A stretch of DNA of 64,000 bases. Origin: Mycolicibacterium alvei (GTDB lineage Bacteria > Actinomycetota > Actinomycetes > Mycobacteriales > Mycobacteriaceae). Where the stretch lies: NCBI RefSeq assembly GCF_010727325.1, contig NZ_AP022565.1:5270001-5334000 (forward strand). Direction: 5' to 3'. Each line of letters starts with the position of its first letter. Positions within the stretch are counted from its first letter, which is position 1. Shown here one piece after another: positions 56,652-64,000 of the stretch. The notes below the pieces were generated by a model. That model worked only from the letters and a program-made list of their open reading frames with translations. It was not told where the DNA came from and ran no database searches. A program made the translations under genes and the position numbers.

Positions 56652-57028
56652 CTATCGGTCCTGTCTTTCGTGTCGGACTGGTCCGACTTGGCCAACTCGG
56701 CTAGGTAGGCGTTGTACTCGGAGAGTTCCTGGTCGCCGGCGTCTGCGGTCACGGACTTGGGACGTTCCGGCAGCAGACCGGCGGGGATCTCGGTGACCTC
56801 GCCGGCGGGTCGCTCCGGCGGTGCGTCCTCGTAGCGGACGAACTTGTAGTACGAGTAGAAGCAGAACCCGGCGAACATCGGCCACTGCAAGGCGTAGCCC
56901 AAGTTCTGGAAAGTGCCCGACGCCGATTCATAGCGCGTCCATTGCCACCACGCCAGTGCCAGGCAGCCGGCGGCGCCAAGACAGACCAGCGCGATGAGCG
57001 CTGGTCTCCTACGCCGTGTAGTGGACAT
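56648..57028 (-). CDS. lprD: Membrane or lipoprotein LprD
   Basis: 126 residues from ATG 57028. Two hydrophobic segments: ALIALVCLGAAGCLALAWWQW and YALQWPMFAGFCFYSYYKF. AAGC resembles a weak lipobox, the reason M. tuberculosis Rv1343c is called LprD; it may be a plain membrane protein. The rest is a Glu/Ala/Asp-rich soluble tail. First gene of a two-gene operon with the DUF3817 gene. Confidence 0.8.
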   Translation of the reverse strand: MSTTRRRRPALIALVCLGAAGCLALAWWQWTRYESASGTFQNLGYALQWPMFAGFCFYSYYKFVRYEDAPPERPAGEVTEIPAGLLPERPKSVTADAGDQELSEYNAYLAELAKSDQSDTKDRTDR

Positions 57029-57200
57029 TCGTCCACGGTACCGCGAGGAGCTCGGGGGTTGAAAATACGTGCCCGGATGGGGCCCCAGGTCGACGAGGTG
57101 CCGGGGATCTGCGGATCGCGCTGCCCGACAGGCAAGCCGAGTTCCGTTTCGACGAACGGGACCGGTTGATCGACATGTCGGGCCAGGCGCGTCCGGCTGT

Positions 57201-57941
57201 CTAGACCTTGGGGCCGATGAATTCGTCAAGGCGAGCCGTGGCGGCCTTGCGGTAGATCGAGACGACGTACTTGGTGGAACGGGTCCACGGGATGCCGAGG
57301 TGGTCCAGTGCAGCGGTGAACAGGTTCAGGATGTCCTCCGAGTGATTCGTGAAGTGGTACCGGATGCTCTTGACGCCGCGGTCGTTCGCGACCACCCGGC
57401 AACCGTCGCTGTGGATCAGACCGCGCACGAACTCCTCGGTGGCTCGGTCGATGAGGTCCTGCTGCCAGGGTTCGAGCTGGATTGGTCTGTTGTGCTTCCT
57501 GCCCGGACCGTGCTGAGGAAACAAGCACGGCCAGTGCTTGCTGTACAGGGACACCACGACGCACGCAGTTGGTTGTTGCTTGACCGACGCGTGTTGTGCA
57601 GGCATCAGGGCGTCGATGGCTGCACAACAGCTATCGATGATCCCCGGGTACTTGCGATCAAGCGTGATCCTGAGCCGAAACGCCCGTGCGTGTTGCGAAA
57701 TGCATCCGTCGCCTAGGTACAGGCCGAGCAGGTATGCATATTCGCGCGGGGGCAGCACCGAGAAGTCGTGATGAACACCGCATGCCGAGGACGCACCGGG
57801 GAGTCGGAGCCGTTTGGGTGGCCGGGTTCGCCAGTCACGTACCGTCAGACGCGGAATGCCGGTTTGCCGCGCGATCGCGCAGTCATTCATACCGAGCGCG
57901 ATAAGCGCCCGGACTCTGTTGAACTCGTCCGCCGACCGCAC
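57201..57941 (-). CDS. Free-standing LAGLIDADG protein with N-terminal HTH
   Basis: 246 residues from GTG 57941. Residues 8-38 form an HTH (MNDCAIARQTGIPRLTVRDW). Two LAGLIDADG helices are visible: LLGLYLGDG (71-79) and VRGLIHSDG (172-180), each ending in the acidic residue that holds the metal, spaced like a single-chain homing endonuclease. It is not inside an intron or an intein here. Proteins of this make-up occur in actinobacteria without a known function; it could be a homing nuclease or a regulator with a captured fold. M. tuberculosis has the mbt-2 genes after lprD instead. It ends 172 bases from the lprD start and lies near tRNA-Leu. Confidence 0.8.
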   Translation of the reverse strand: MRSADEFNRVRALIALGMNDCAIARQTGIPRLTVRDWRTRPPKRLRLPGASSACGVHHDFSVLPPREYAYLLGLYLGDGCISQHARAFRLRITLDRKYPGIIDSCCAAIDALMPAQHASVKQQPTACVVVSLYSKHWPCLFPQHGPGRKHNRPIQLEPWQQDLIDRATEEFVRGLIHSDGCRVVANDRGVKSIRYHFTNHSEDILNLFTAALDHLGIPWTRSTKYVVSIYRKAATARLDEFIGPKV

Positions 57942-58031
57942 ATCGGGCCCCTCTCGACCGCCGATGCCTCCAACGTATTGGCGCCGACCGACAGATGCGG
58001 TTGTGACGCAGGGCGGTACTATCAGGACTCT

Positions 58032-58115
58032 GCGGGCGTGGCGGAATTGGAAGACGCCCGGGCTTTAGGTGCCCGTGTTCGAAAGAGCGTGTGGGTTCGA
58101 GTCCCACCGCCCGCA
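58032..58115 (+). tRNA. leuU: tRNA-Leu (anticodon UAG)
   Basis: 84 bases, with acceptor stem GCGGGCG (58032-58038) pairing with CGCCCGC (58108-58114) and discriminator A. Anticodon loop TTTAGGT gives TAG at 58066-58068, reading CUA and other CUN codons. The long variable arm fits a class II leucine tRNA, and the T-loop GGGTTCGAGTCCC is complete. CCA is not encoded. Gene symbol is uncertain. Confidence 0.93.
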
Positions 58116-58131
58116 CTCAATCCACTCCTCC

Positions 58132-58161
58132 AAACCTGGTACCGCACGCGGTACCAGGTTT
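58132..58161. terminator. Two-way terminator after tRNA-Leu and the channel gene
   Basis: AAACCTGGTACCGC (58132-58145) and GCGGTACCAGGTTT (58148-58161) are perfect complements around AC, so in practice the loop opens by a few bases. It ends in TTT and its mirror begins with AAA. It lies 17 bases after the tRNA and touches the stop of the convergent channel gene. Confidence 0.8.
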
Positions 58162-58913
58162 CACGGTCGGGGGTCGCTTCCAGAGGCGTCGACGGCAGGC
58201 ACCCGACGTAGTTCGTCCCGCAGCGCCGCGATCTCGGTGCGCAGGTCGTTGATGTGGGCCGCGGTGACGGCCGCGCTGGCGGCGTCATCGACGGCCACGG
58301 TCTGCACGATCCACGACGCGATCGTCGCGGTGATCGAGCCGACCAGGCTGATCCCGCCGATCATCAACAGCGCGGCGATGACTCGCCCGGTCGTGGTCAC
58401 CGGATACATGTCGCCGTAGCCGACGGTCGTGATCGTCGTCATCGCCCACCAGAGCGCGTCACCGAAGTTGGTGATGTGGGCGTCGGGTGCGCCGCGTTCG
58501 GTCTGGAGGACGGCCAACGACGCGACGTACACCAGCAGGATCGCGCCCGAGATCGTGTACACAATGACCTTGCCGCGGATCGCGTGGCCGACCGCCTTCT
58601 GCAGCACACCGATCAACACGACGAGACGCAACAGTCGCAGCGGTCGCAGCAGCGGCAACACCACGATCGCCAGGTCGACGAGGTGCGTCCGGAACCAATG
58701 TTTGCGGTTGGGGGCCAGATACAGCCGGGCCGCATAGTCGGCGGTGAACACCGCCCAGGTGACCAGGGTCGCCAACTCGACAAGCCGGGCCGCCACTCCG
58801 TGGGGTTGCACCAGCACCTCCACCGAGTAGGCGGCGAGAAACACGGCGGCCACCGAGGCCAGTGGCCATTCGGCGCGTGCCTCCCACCTGTCGAGGCGCT
58901 GTTGCATCGTCAC
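58161..58913 (-). CDS. Six-TM voltage-gated-type potassium channel
   Basis: 250 residues from GTG 58913 (ATG 58907 is the alternative). About six membrane helices. The helix LRPLRLLRLVVL with regular arginines looks like a voltage-sensor S4, and TTVGYGD (T163-D168) is the complete potassium selectivity filter between S5 and S6. A cytoplasmic C-terminal helix follows (INDLRTEIAALRDELRR), probably a tetramer coiled coil. It lies 33 bases after the HsdR-like gene on the same strand and may be transcribed with it. Confidence 0.9.
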   Translation of the reverse strand: MTMQQRLDRWEARAEWPLASVAAVFLAAYSVEVLVQPHGVAARLVELATLVTWAVFTADYAARLYLAPNRKHWFRTHLVDLAIVVLPLLRPLRLLRLVVLIGVLQKAVGHAIRGKVIVYTISGAILLVYVASLAVLQTERGAPDAHITNFGDALWWAMTTITTVGYGDMYPVTTTGRVIAALLMIGGISLVGSITATIASWIVQTVAVDDAASAAVTAAHINDLRTEIAALRDELRRVPAVDASGSDPRP

Positions 58914-58946
58914 CGGAAAAGTGTGCGGTAGGAATCCGCGGTGAGC

Positions 58947-61900
58947 TCAGGCGACCCCGTCGATGGGTACCGCGTTGCCTTTCACGGTGTTGAGAATCTG
59001 CACGATGTTGTCGACGTCGGCATCGGCGAACACATGATCGGGGCCGGTTGGTGCGTGGTCGATGTAGGGCGATTCGTACAGGCGGGCCGGTTCAACCACG
59101 CCGGTGGCGGTGAGTTCGGTGATGATCAGGTTGATGAACCGGATCTGGTCGACGCCGAACTTGGCGCCGTCCAGGTATGCGGAGAAGGCGTCGACGGCAG
59201 CCTCGTGGTCCAGGCCTACCAACCCACGGATGAACAATCCCAGTCCGTGCGCCTGTTCCTTGGCCAGCGCGATGTCGTCGGCGCCTCCGGTGCCGCTGTC
59301 GACCAGCATCTGTTCCAGGGCGGCCAGGTCGGCGGTGGTGAGTGGTTTGTTGCGGCGCAGGCGTTGCAGCGCGACGTGGTCCTGGTGCTGTTTGAGGTAG
59401 GCCCTCGCCTTGAGTTCGAATCGTTCCCAATTGGTGCCGGGCGTGATGCCGGGCAGGTCGACGAGCGTGGACTCACCGAGTTCGTCGGCGAAGTCGGTGT
59501 AGACGATGACTTTCTTGGCCTTCTCCAGGAAGCGGAGCAGCCCACGCAATTTGCGGCGTGCATGCTCGAGCATCGGCAGCGTGACGTCGACCCACCATTG
59601 GTCGCCGGCGACCTCGTCCAGCAGCTCCTGCTGCGCGGCGATCGAGGGAATCGCGGTCTGATTCAACAGTCCTGACGCAATGTCCTGAATCTTCTCGCGT
59701 AGCCGTTCGGCGGCCAGGGCGTCGCCTTCGAGCTGGGCGAGTTGGCGGCGCAGGACCAGCATGTCGAAGCGTTTGGCGTCCTCGTCGTCGTCTTTGTGTG
59801 TCGACGGTAGCCCGGCCAGGGATTCGGCGACGTCGCCGGCAGTCTCGGTGCTCAGGGTGCCGGCCCACGGCTCCCACCGCGCATACTGCTCGACCAGGCG
59901 TCGATGCGGGCGCACCAGGAAGTTGTCCAGAGTCATGCCGGCCACGATGCGGTGCAATGACCACGCCACATCGACGCGCAGACCACGGTCTGTCTCGGTG
60001 CCCTGTCCTTCGCCCGGATCGGCGTCGGTGGGTGGCTGCAGGTGATCGAGCGCGGTGATCAAACCCAGCCGGGTTTCGAACAGTCTCTGGTTCAACGACT
60101 TCTGCAACGATCCAGGGGAGCCGGGCAGGTCCTGGCTGAAGTATTCGAGGTTGCCGCAGTAGTCGAAAACGTAGAAGTTCTGTTTGTCCTGCCCCGGCCC
60201 GAACAGGTCCGGGCGCAGCCGGGTACCGCGTCCGATCATCTGCCAGAACTTGGTTTTCGAGCGGACCAGCTTGAAGAACACCAGGTTGACGACCTCGGGT
60301 ACGTCGATGCCGGTGTCGAGCATGTCGACCGAGACTGCGATGTGCGGGGCTTTGTCGGCGACGGAGAAGTCGTCGATGAGTGATTGCGCGTGGGAGGTTC
60401 CGTGGGTGATGACGCGCGCGAAATGCCCGGCCAGATGTGGATATTGGATGTCGAAGCGGCGGGCGATGAACTCGGCGTGGTCGCGGTTCTTGGCGAAGAT
60501 GATGGTCTTTCCCAGGCGGTCACCGGCGGCGACGCGGTGCCCCTTGGCCATCAAATCGGCGAGCACCATGTCGACGGTGCTCTCGTTGAACAGGACCTTG
60601 TTCATCTCTTCGGTGGTGACGTCCTCGGGAGTGTCATCACCCCAGTCCAGGGCTTCCCACTCGTCTTTTTCGGCCTCCGGTAGATCTGCGTAGCGGATTC
60701 CGCGGTCGAGAAACTTTGTGCCACCGGAGATTCCCACTGCCGGCACCAGGAATCCCTCCTTGACCGCGTCGTCGAGACCGTAGGCGTCGGTCGGCACGCC
60801 GTCCTCGAGGTGGAACAGTCGGTAGGTGTTGTGGTCGACCTCGTCCTTGGGGGTTGCGGTCAGCCCGACCAGCAGCGAGTCGAACCACTCGAAGATGGCC
60901 CGGTACTTCTGGTAGACGGACCGGTGGGCCTCGTCGATGACCACCAGGTCGAAGTATCCGGGTCCGAATTTCTTTGTCCCCGTGCCGGTGTCGTTGATGA
61001 GGTTCATCATCGTCGGGTAGGTGCTGACGTAGACGCGCCCGTCGGTGATCTTCTCGGTCAGCAAGTTCACCGTGGTGGCGTCGGGCAGGTGGGTCTTGAA
61101 CGCGTTGGCGGCCTGGGTGACCAGTGCGGTGCGGTCGGCCAGGAACAACACGCGCTTGGCCCAGTTGGCCTCCATGAGTTGCTTGACCAGGGCGATGACG
61201 GTGCGGGTCTTACCCGAACCGGTGGCCATCACCAGCAGGGCCTCGCGGCGCTTGCCGGTGAAGGTTTCGTCGATCGCCCGGATGGCGCGGTGCTGATAGT
61301 GACGTTCGACGATCGCCGAGTCGATGGGAGCGTCGGCGAGCGCCTGACGGGTCTGGCGACGCTGGATCATCAGTTCCAACTCGTCGCGGGTGTAGAACCC
61401 TTGAATCTGTCGGGAGGGGTAGCCGGCGGCGTCGTCCCAGATCCAATGCTCATAGCCGTTGGTGAGGAAGATGACCGGGCGCTGGCCCGTCATTTTCTCC
61501 AGGCAGTCGGCGTACAGCGTGGCCTGCTGCTCACCAATGTGCGGACTCTTGCTGGTGCGCTTGGCTTCTACGAGGGCCAGCGGCAGGCCATTGGCACCCC
61601 ACAGCACATAGTCGACGAAGCCGCGTCCACCCTCGGTCGGCATGCCGGTGACTTCGTACTCGCGATCCTTGGCGTCGGCGAGCGGCCAGCCCGCTTCGTT
61701 GAGCAGCAGGTCGATGAAGGTGTCGCGGGTCTGTGCTTCGGAGTAATCGCGGTCGTCGGGTTGCTTATTGGCGGCCTGGGCCTTCTTGATTTCCTCACGC
61801 AGCCGGTCGATCTCGGCATCCCGAGCGGCGGCAAGCTCGTCCTTCTCGGCCAGCGCTTTGGCGTGCTTCTCGTCTTGGGCGGCGAACTTCGCGGCGAGTT

Positions 61901-62360
61901 GGCCGGCTTCCTGGCGGGTCAGCGGAGCAGCCTTGGCCGCCAGTTTCGGGTCGAAAGGCAACTTCAGCGGCGCGGCCTTCGGATAGGCCGAATAGTGGAA
62001 CACCGCCCACACCATGATGTGGTGCAGTTCGCGCAGTACGGCCAGTGCGATGTTCGGGGCGATCGGTTTCTGTTCGTGTGCGGCCGCATTGCCGGCTTTA
62101 CGAATCAGGTTGAGCTTCTGCACGATTGCCGGTGGCACCTTGGAGCGGAACGGCGGCTCGTTGATCCGGGCCGACAGGTCGTTCTTGTAGGGCAGCGGCA
62201 GATCGAGGATGTCGTAGATCAGGCCGACGAGTTGTTCGATGGCCCGCCGACTGTAGATGCACGCCGAGCGTGGATCGGTGCTGAGATAACTTTCGGCGCG
62301 GGCACAGTCTTCGTGGATCTCGGGCCAGTCTGCGGCGCCGACGAAAGCGAAGTTGGTCAC
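58947..62360 (-). CDS. Type I restriction enzyme HsdR-like helicase/nuclease, without HsdM/HsdS nearby
   Basis: 1137 residues from GTG 62360, which follows AGAGGGGG. Residues 1-130 form a DUF4145-like helical domain. A coiled coil spans 150-200. The PD-(D/E)xK nuclease has D250 in GRGFVDYVL and E265-A-K267. The SF2 motor has Walker A MATGSGKT (378-385), DEAH (476-479), TATP (501-504) and QMIGRGTRLRP. The C-terminal region is helical, as in HsdR of the EcoKI type. All catalytic residues are intact. The modification and specificity genes are absent from both sides in this window: a channel gene lies downstream and a divergent nitroreductase upstream. It may work with subunits encoded elsewhere or on its own. 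Confidence 0.88.
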   Translation of the reverse strand: MTNFAFVGAADWPEIHEDCARAESYLSTDPRSACIYSRRAIEQLVGLIYDILDLPLPYKNDLSARINEPPFRSKVPPAIVQKLNLIRKAGNAAAHEQKPIAPNIALAVLRELHHIMVWAVFHYSAYPKAAPLKLPFDPKLAAKAAPLTRQEAGQLAAKFAAQDEKHAKALAEKDELAAARDAEIDRLREEIKKAQAANKQPDDRDYSEAQTRDTFIDLLLNEAGWPLADAKDREYEVTGMPTEGGRGFVDYVLWGANGLPLALVEAKRTSKSPHIGEQQATLYADCLEKMTGQRPVIFLTNGYEHWIWDDAAGYPSRQIQGFYTRDELELMIQRRQTRQALADAPIDSAIVERHYQHRAIRAIDETFTGKRREALLVMATGSGKTRTVIALVKQLMEANWAKRVLFLADRTALVTQAANAFKTHLPDATTVNLLTEKITDGRVYVSTYPTMMNLINDTGTGTKKFGPGYFDLVVIDEAHRSVYQKYRAIFEWFDSLLVGLTATPKDEVDHNTYRLFHLEDGVPTDAYGLDDAVKEGFLVPAVGISGGTKFLDRGIRYADLPEAEKDEWEALDWGDDTPEDVTTEEMNKVLFNESTVDMVLADLMAKGHRVAAGDRLGKTIIFAKNRDHAEFIARRFDIQYPHLAGHFARVITHGTSHAQSLIDDFSVADKAPHIAVSVDMLDTGIDVPEVVNLVFFKLVRSKTKFWQMIGRGTRLRPDLFGPGQDKQNFYVFDYCGNLEYFSQDLPGSPGSLQKSLNQRLFETRLGLITALDHLQPPTDADPGEGQGTETDRGLRVDVAWSLHRIVAGMTLDNFLVRPHRRLVEQYARWEPWAGTLSTETAGDVAESLAGLPSTHKDDDEDAKRFDMLVLRRQLAQLEGDALAAERLREKIQDIASGLLNQTAIPSIAAQQELLDEVAGDQWWVDVTLPMLEHARRKLRGLLRFLEKAKKVIVYTDFADELGESTLVDLPGITPGTNWERFELKARAYLKQHQDHVALQRLRRNKPLTTADLAALEQMLVDSGTGGADDIALAKEQAHGLGLFIRGLVGLDHEAAVDAFSAYLDGAKFGVDQIRFINLIITELTATGVVEPARLYESPYIDHAPTGPDHVFADADVDNIVQILNTVKGNAVPIDGVA

Positions 62361-62383
62361 GGCGCCCCCTCTGCGCTGGCCCG

Positions 62384-62389
62384 ATTATC
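62384..62389 (-). promoter_or_regulatory. Possible -10 of the HsdR-like gene
   Basis: GATAAT on the minus strand, 23 bases before the GTG, giving a leader of about 17 bases that contains the ribosome site. No clear -35. Confidence 0.4.
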
Positions 62390-62655
62390 GGCGTAATGCG
62401 AATTGATCGCCTGATCGGCTGGTGAATGGAACTTATCAACTTCGGTCTGCCAACTTCTATCGACCGGTCGAGAACATGCCAACTCGGGCGCCAAAAAGCC
62501 GTCGGACATCGCATCTCCTCATGCGCACAGGTGGAACCGAACCGGTTTGTGTACCAGATGCCTCCGACATCGCCCTGGGGTTCCGTGCCTGCAAGGTTTC
62601 GACCGTTCGGCTGAGAACGCCCCTTGGCGGGACCGGGCGTGTTGGAATTGTGGTC

Positions 62656-63309
62656 ATGACGCAGCACGAGCCCTTGGCCATGCCGCTCGAAGAGGCGATG
62701 CGTACTCAACGGGCGATCCGTCGGCTCAAGGGTGAGCCCGTTGATGATGCACTCGTGCTTCACATTCTGGAACTCGCGATGAAGGCGCCGACGGGTTCGA
62801 ACGCACAGAATTGGGAGTTCATCGTCGTCAAGGACCGCGAGGTCGTCGCGAAACTCGGCGGCTTGAATCGCCGAGCCTTGAAGTTCGGCGGTCCGATCTA
62901 CAAGCGCGTCGTTGTCCGCCGCATGGATGACCAGATGCTGCGGATCGAGAAGGCGGTGCAATGGCAGGCGGATCATTTCGACGAGATCCCCGTCGTAGTC
63001 GTCGCCTGCCTCAAGGGTGTCATTCCGCTCTGGCCGTCGGTGGCGGTGAGCAGTGCCTACGGTTCCATTTTCCCCGCGGTGCAGAACCTCTTGCTGGCGG
63101 CACGTGCGGCTGGGTTGGGCGCAGCACTGATCACCATGCCGTTGTGGAGCAAGTTGTTGGCGCGGCGCGCCCTGGGCTTGCCGTGGAACGTCACTCCGTG
63201 TGCGGTCATCCCGCTGGGCTGGCCGAAGGGCAAGTACGGGCCGACGACACGTCGGCCGGTCGGAGAATTCGTCTCACTCGACCGCTACGGCAATCGAGCG
63301 TTTCTGTAG
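62656..63309 (+). CDS. Nitroreductase family flavoprotein
   Basis: 217 residues from ATG 62656; the upstream extension to 62422 has no ribosome site. FMN-dependent oxidoreductase fold: MRTQRAIRRLKGEPVDD with the FMN-binding arginines, APTGSNAQNWEFIVV, and the C-terminal ARAAGLGAALITMP. It resembles the mycobacterial nitroreductases of unknown physiological substrate. No regulator is adjacent. I see no clear DosR box upstream. Confidence 0.88.
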   Translation: MTQHEPLAMPLEEAMRTQRAIRRLKGEPVDDALVLHILELAMKAPTGSNAQNWEFIVVKDREVVAKLGGLNRRALKFGGPIYKRVVVRRMDDQMLRIEKAVQWQADHFDEIPVVVVACLKGVIPLWPSVAVSSAYGSIFPAVQNLLLAARAAGLGAALITMPLWSKLLARRALGLPWNVTPCAVIPLGWPKGKYGPTTRRPVGEFVSLDRYGNRAFL

Positions 63310-63417
63310 GCAACGCGACTGGCTGGGTGGCCCGCGCCGGCCAGACCGTATCGTTCCACCTCTCCGGAACATTCATGTCGTACGGCGTCTCGTCAGCGCG
63401 GAAAGGAATCAACACAC

Positions 63418-63837
63418 GTGAGCAAGCGGATACTCACAGTGATTCTGGCAGTGATAGCGATCGCCGTGGGCTGTGGCAAGAGCGATGACGCGGCCGCTGC
63501 GATCGTCACGCCCAACCAAGCCCAGACATCACCGTCGGGCACGTATACCGCCTACATCCGGGAGGGGCCTGAGGACAACGGGGTGAAAGCCTGGGTCGTG
63601 CTGGTTCGGGACCAGGCCGGCAACGAGGTCTTTCGTGACCGTTCCGCATACAACCCCCGTGACGGTGTGATGATCAGCTGGTTGTCCACCGAACCCGAAC
63701 AGCTCTGGGTGTATTCGGGCGATGTGGGGGTCCACAAGATCGCTCCGGGTGCCAAGGGCGGATGGACCAGGGCCGGCGTCGAAACCGAGAACGTACCCGC
63801 GGAGATATCGGGCCGCTGGGAGTCTTCGCGTTCCTGA
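63418..63837 (+). CDS. Small predicted lipoprotein
   Basis: 139 residues from GTG 63418, preceded by GGAAAGGAA. Signal peptide MSKRILTVILAVIAIAVGC with lipobox AVGC. The mature part (about 120 residues) has a beta-rich look (SGTYTAYIREG, WVVLVRDQAGNEVF, PEQLWVYSGDVGVHKI) and no motif I recognise. It is followed by a STAS-like gene. Confidence 0.75.
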   Translation: MSKRILTVILAVIAIAVGCGKSDDAAAAIVTPNQAQTSPSGTYTAYIREGPEDNGVKAWVVLVRDQAGNEVFRDRSAYNPRDGVMISWLSTEPEQLWVYSGDVGVHKIAPGAKGGWTRAGVETENVPAEISGRWESSRS

Positions 63838-63892
63838 GCCACACGGCCATCGATGAGGGGCAGACTCGAGGTGTGCGAACGGAGGAGAACCG

Positions 63893-64000
63893 ATGATCGA
63901 TGTCCTTCCCGATATGCCCGAGGGTGTGTTCGGTATCCGTGTGTCCGGCCGGGTGCGTGGTGATGACCTGAGCGACTTCCGGCCGAAGATGGATGAAATG
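63893..64000 (+). CDS. Start of a STAS/SpoIIAA-like protein (3' end outside window)
   Basis: 36 residues from ATG 63893, after ACGGAGGAGAA. MIDVLPDMPEGVFGIRVSGRV with a following RGDDL resembles the start of SpoIIAA-like STAS domains (DUF3478). Too short to be sure. Confidence 0.5.
   Translation, partial: MIDVLPDMPEGVFGIRVSGRVRGDDLSDFRPKMDEM

Noticed and set aside
57201-57941. Intein or group I intron origin for the LAGLIDADG protein
   Set aside because: No host gene is split around it, the tRNA is continuous and no splicing motifs flank it.
60810-62396. 528-residue plus-strand frame inside the HsdR-like gene
   Set aside because: Antisense shadow of a gene with complete helicase and nuclease motifs.
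62422-62655. N-terminal extension of the nitroreductase
   Set aside because: There is no ribosome site near 62422 and the extra 78 residues have no nitroreductase features.

Overview
The window is a chromosomal segment of a rapidly growing Mycobacterium (Mycolicibacterium). High GC, a murA-linked rRNA operon, the fused b-delta ATP synthase subunit, NucS in place of MutS/MutL, GlgE, the CysO/Mec/CysM sulfur-carrier system and an MspA-type porin all point there. The 16S gene has the short helix-18 form of fast growers (around 21110-21150), and the c subunit of ATP synthase looks very close to that of M. smegmatis. No species is assigned. Gene order follows the M. tuberculosis stretch from about Rv1296 to Rv1343c, which supports most names given here.

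Layout. 1-9621: end of thrB, rho, a TetR/acyl-CoA ligase pair not present at this place in M. tuberculosis, then rpmE, prfA, prmC, tsaC and wecA. 9910-17847: the complete ATP synthase operon behind a small AtpI-like protein. 17863-20230: a DUF2550 membrane protein, PduO and murA. 20231-25990: the rRNA operon with three tandem promoters spaced exactly 76 bp apart, 16S, 23S, 5S and a strong terminator. 26047-35123: Ada-type DNA repair (ogt, alkA), glutaminase, an adenylate cyclase, nucS with a small zinc-ribbon partner, methylmalonyl-CoA epimerase, thiolase, a DUF3817 protein and a CnoX-like protein. 35140-43043: glycogen and maltosyl-phosphate metabolism (glgB, glgE, glgP) with an overlapping Vgb-like propeller gene. 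43121-48735: MspA-like porin, lipoprotein metallopeptidase, dinG and pncB. 48801-56207: clpS, DUF2017, an S58 peptidase, mec-cysO-cysM, rhomboid protease, murI, a cAMP phosphodiesterase-like MBL protein, rph and the inosine-triphosphate pyrophosphatase gene. 56307-57028: a DUF3817 protein and lprD.

The conserved order ends after lprD. From 57201 to 62360 there is an accessory stretch: a free-standing two-motif LAGLIDADG protein with an HTH, tRNA-Leu(UAG), a six-TM potassium channel and a 1137-residue type I HsdR-like helicase/nuclease with no HsdM or HsdS beside it. The right end has a nitroreductase, a small lipoprotein and the start of a STAS-like protein.

Several genes carry a -10 hexamer placed so that transcription would start at or within two bases of the start codon (pduO, murA, nucS, mce, glgP, pncB, clpS, rph). 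This fits the common leaderless mRNAs of mycobacteria and helped choose starts. The most interesting places to look are the HsdR/channel pair, the LAGLIDADG protein, the zinc-ribbon protein overlapping nucS, and the periodic rRNA promoter array.
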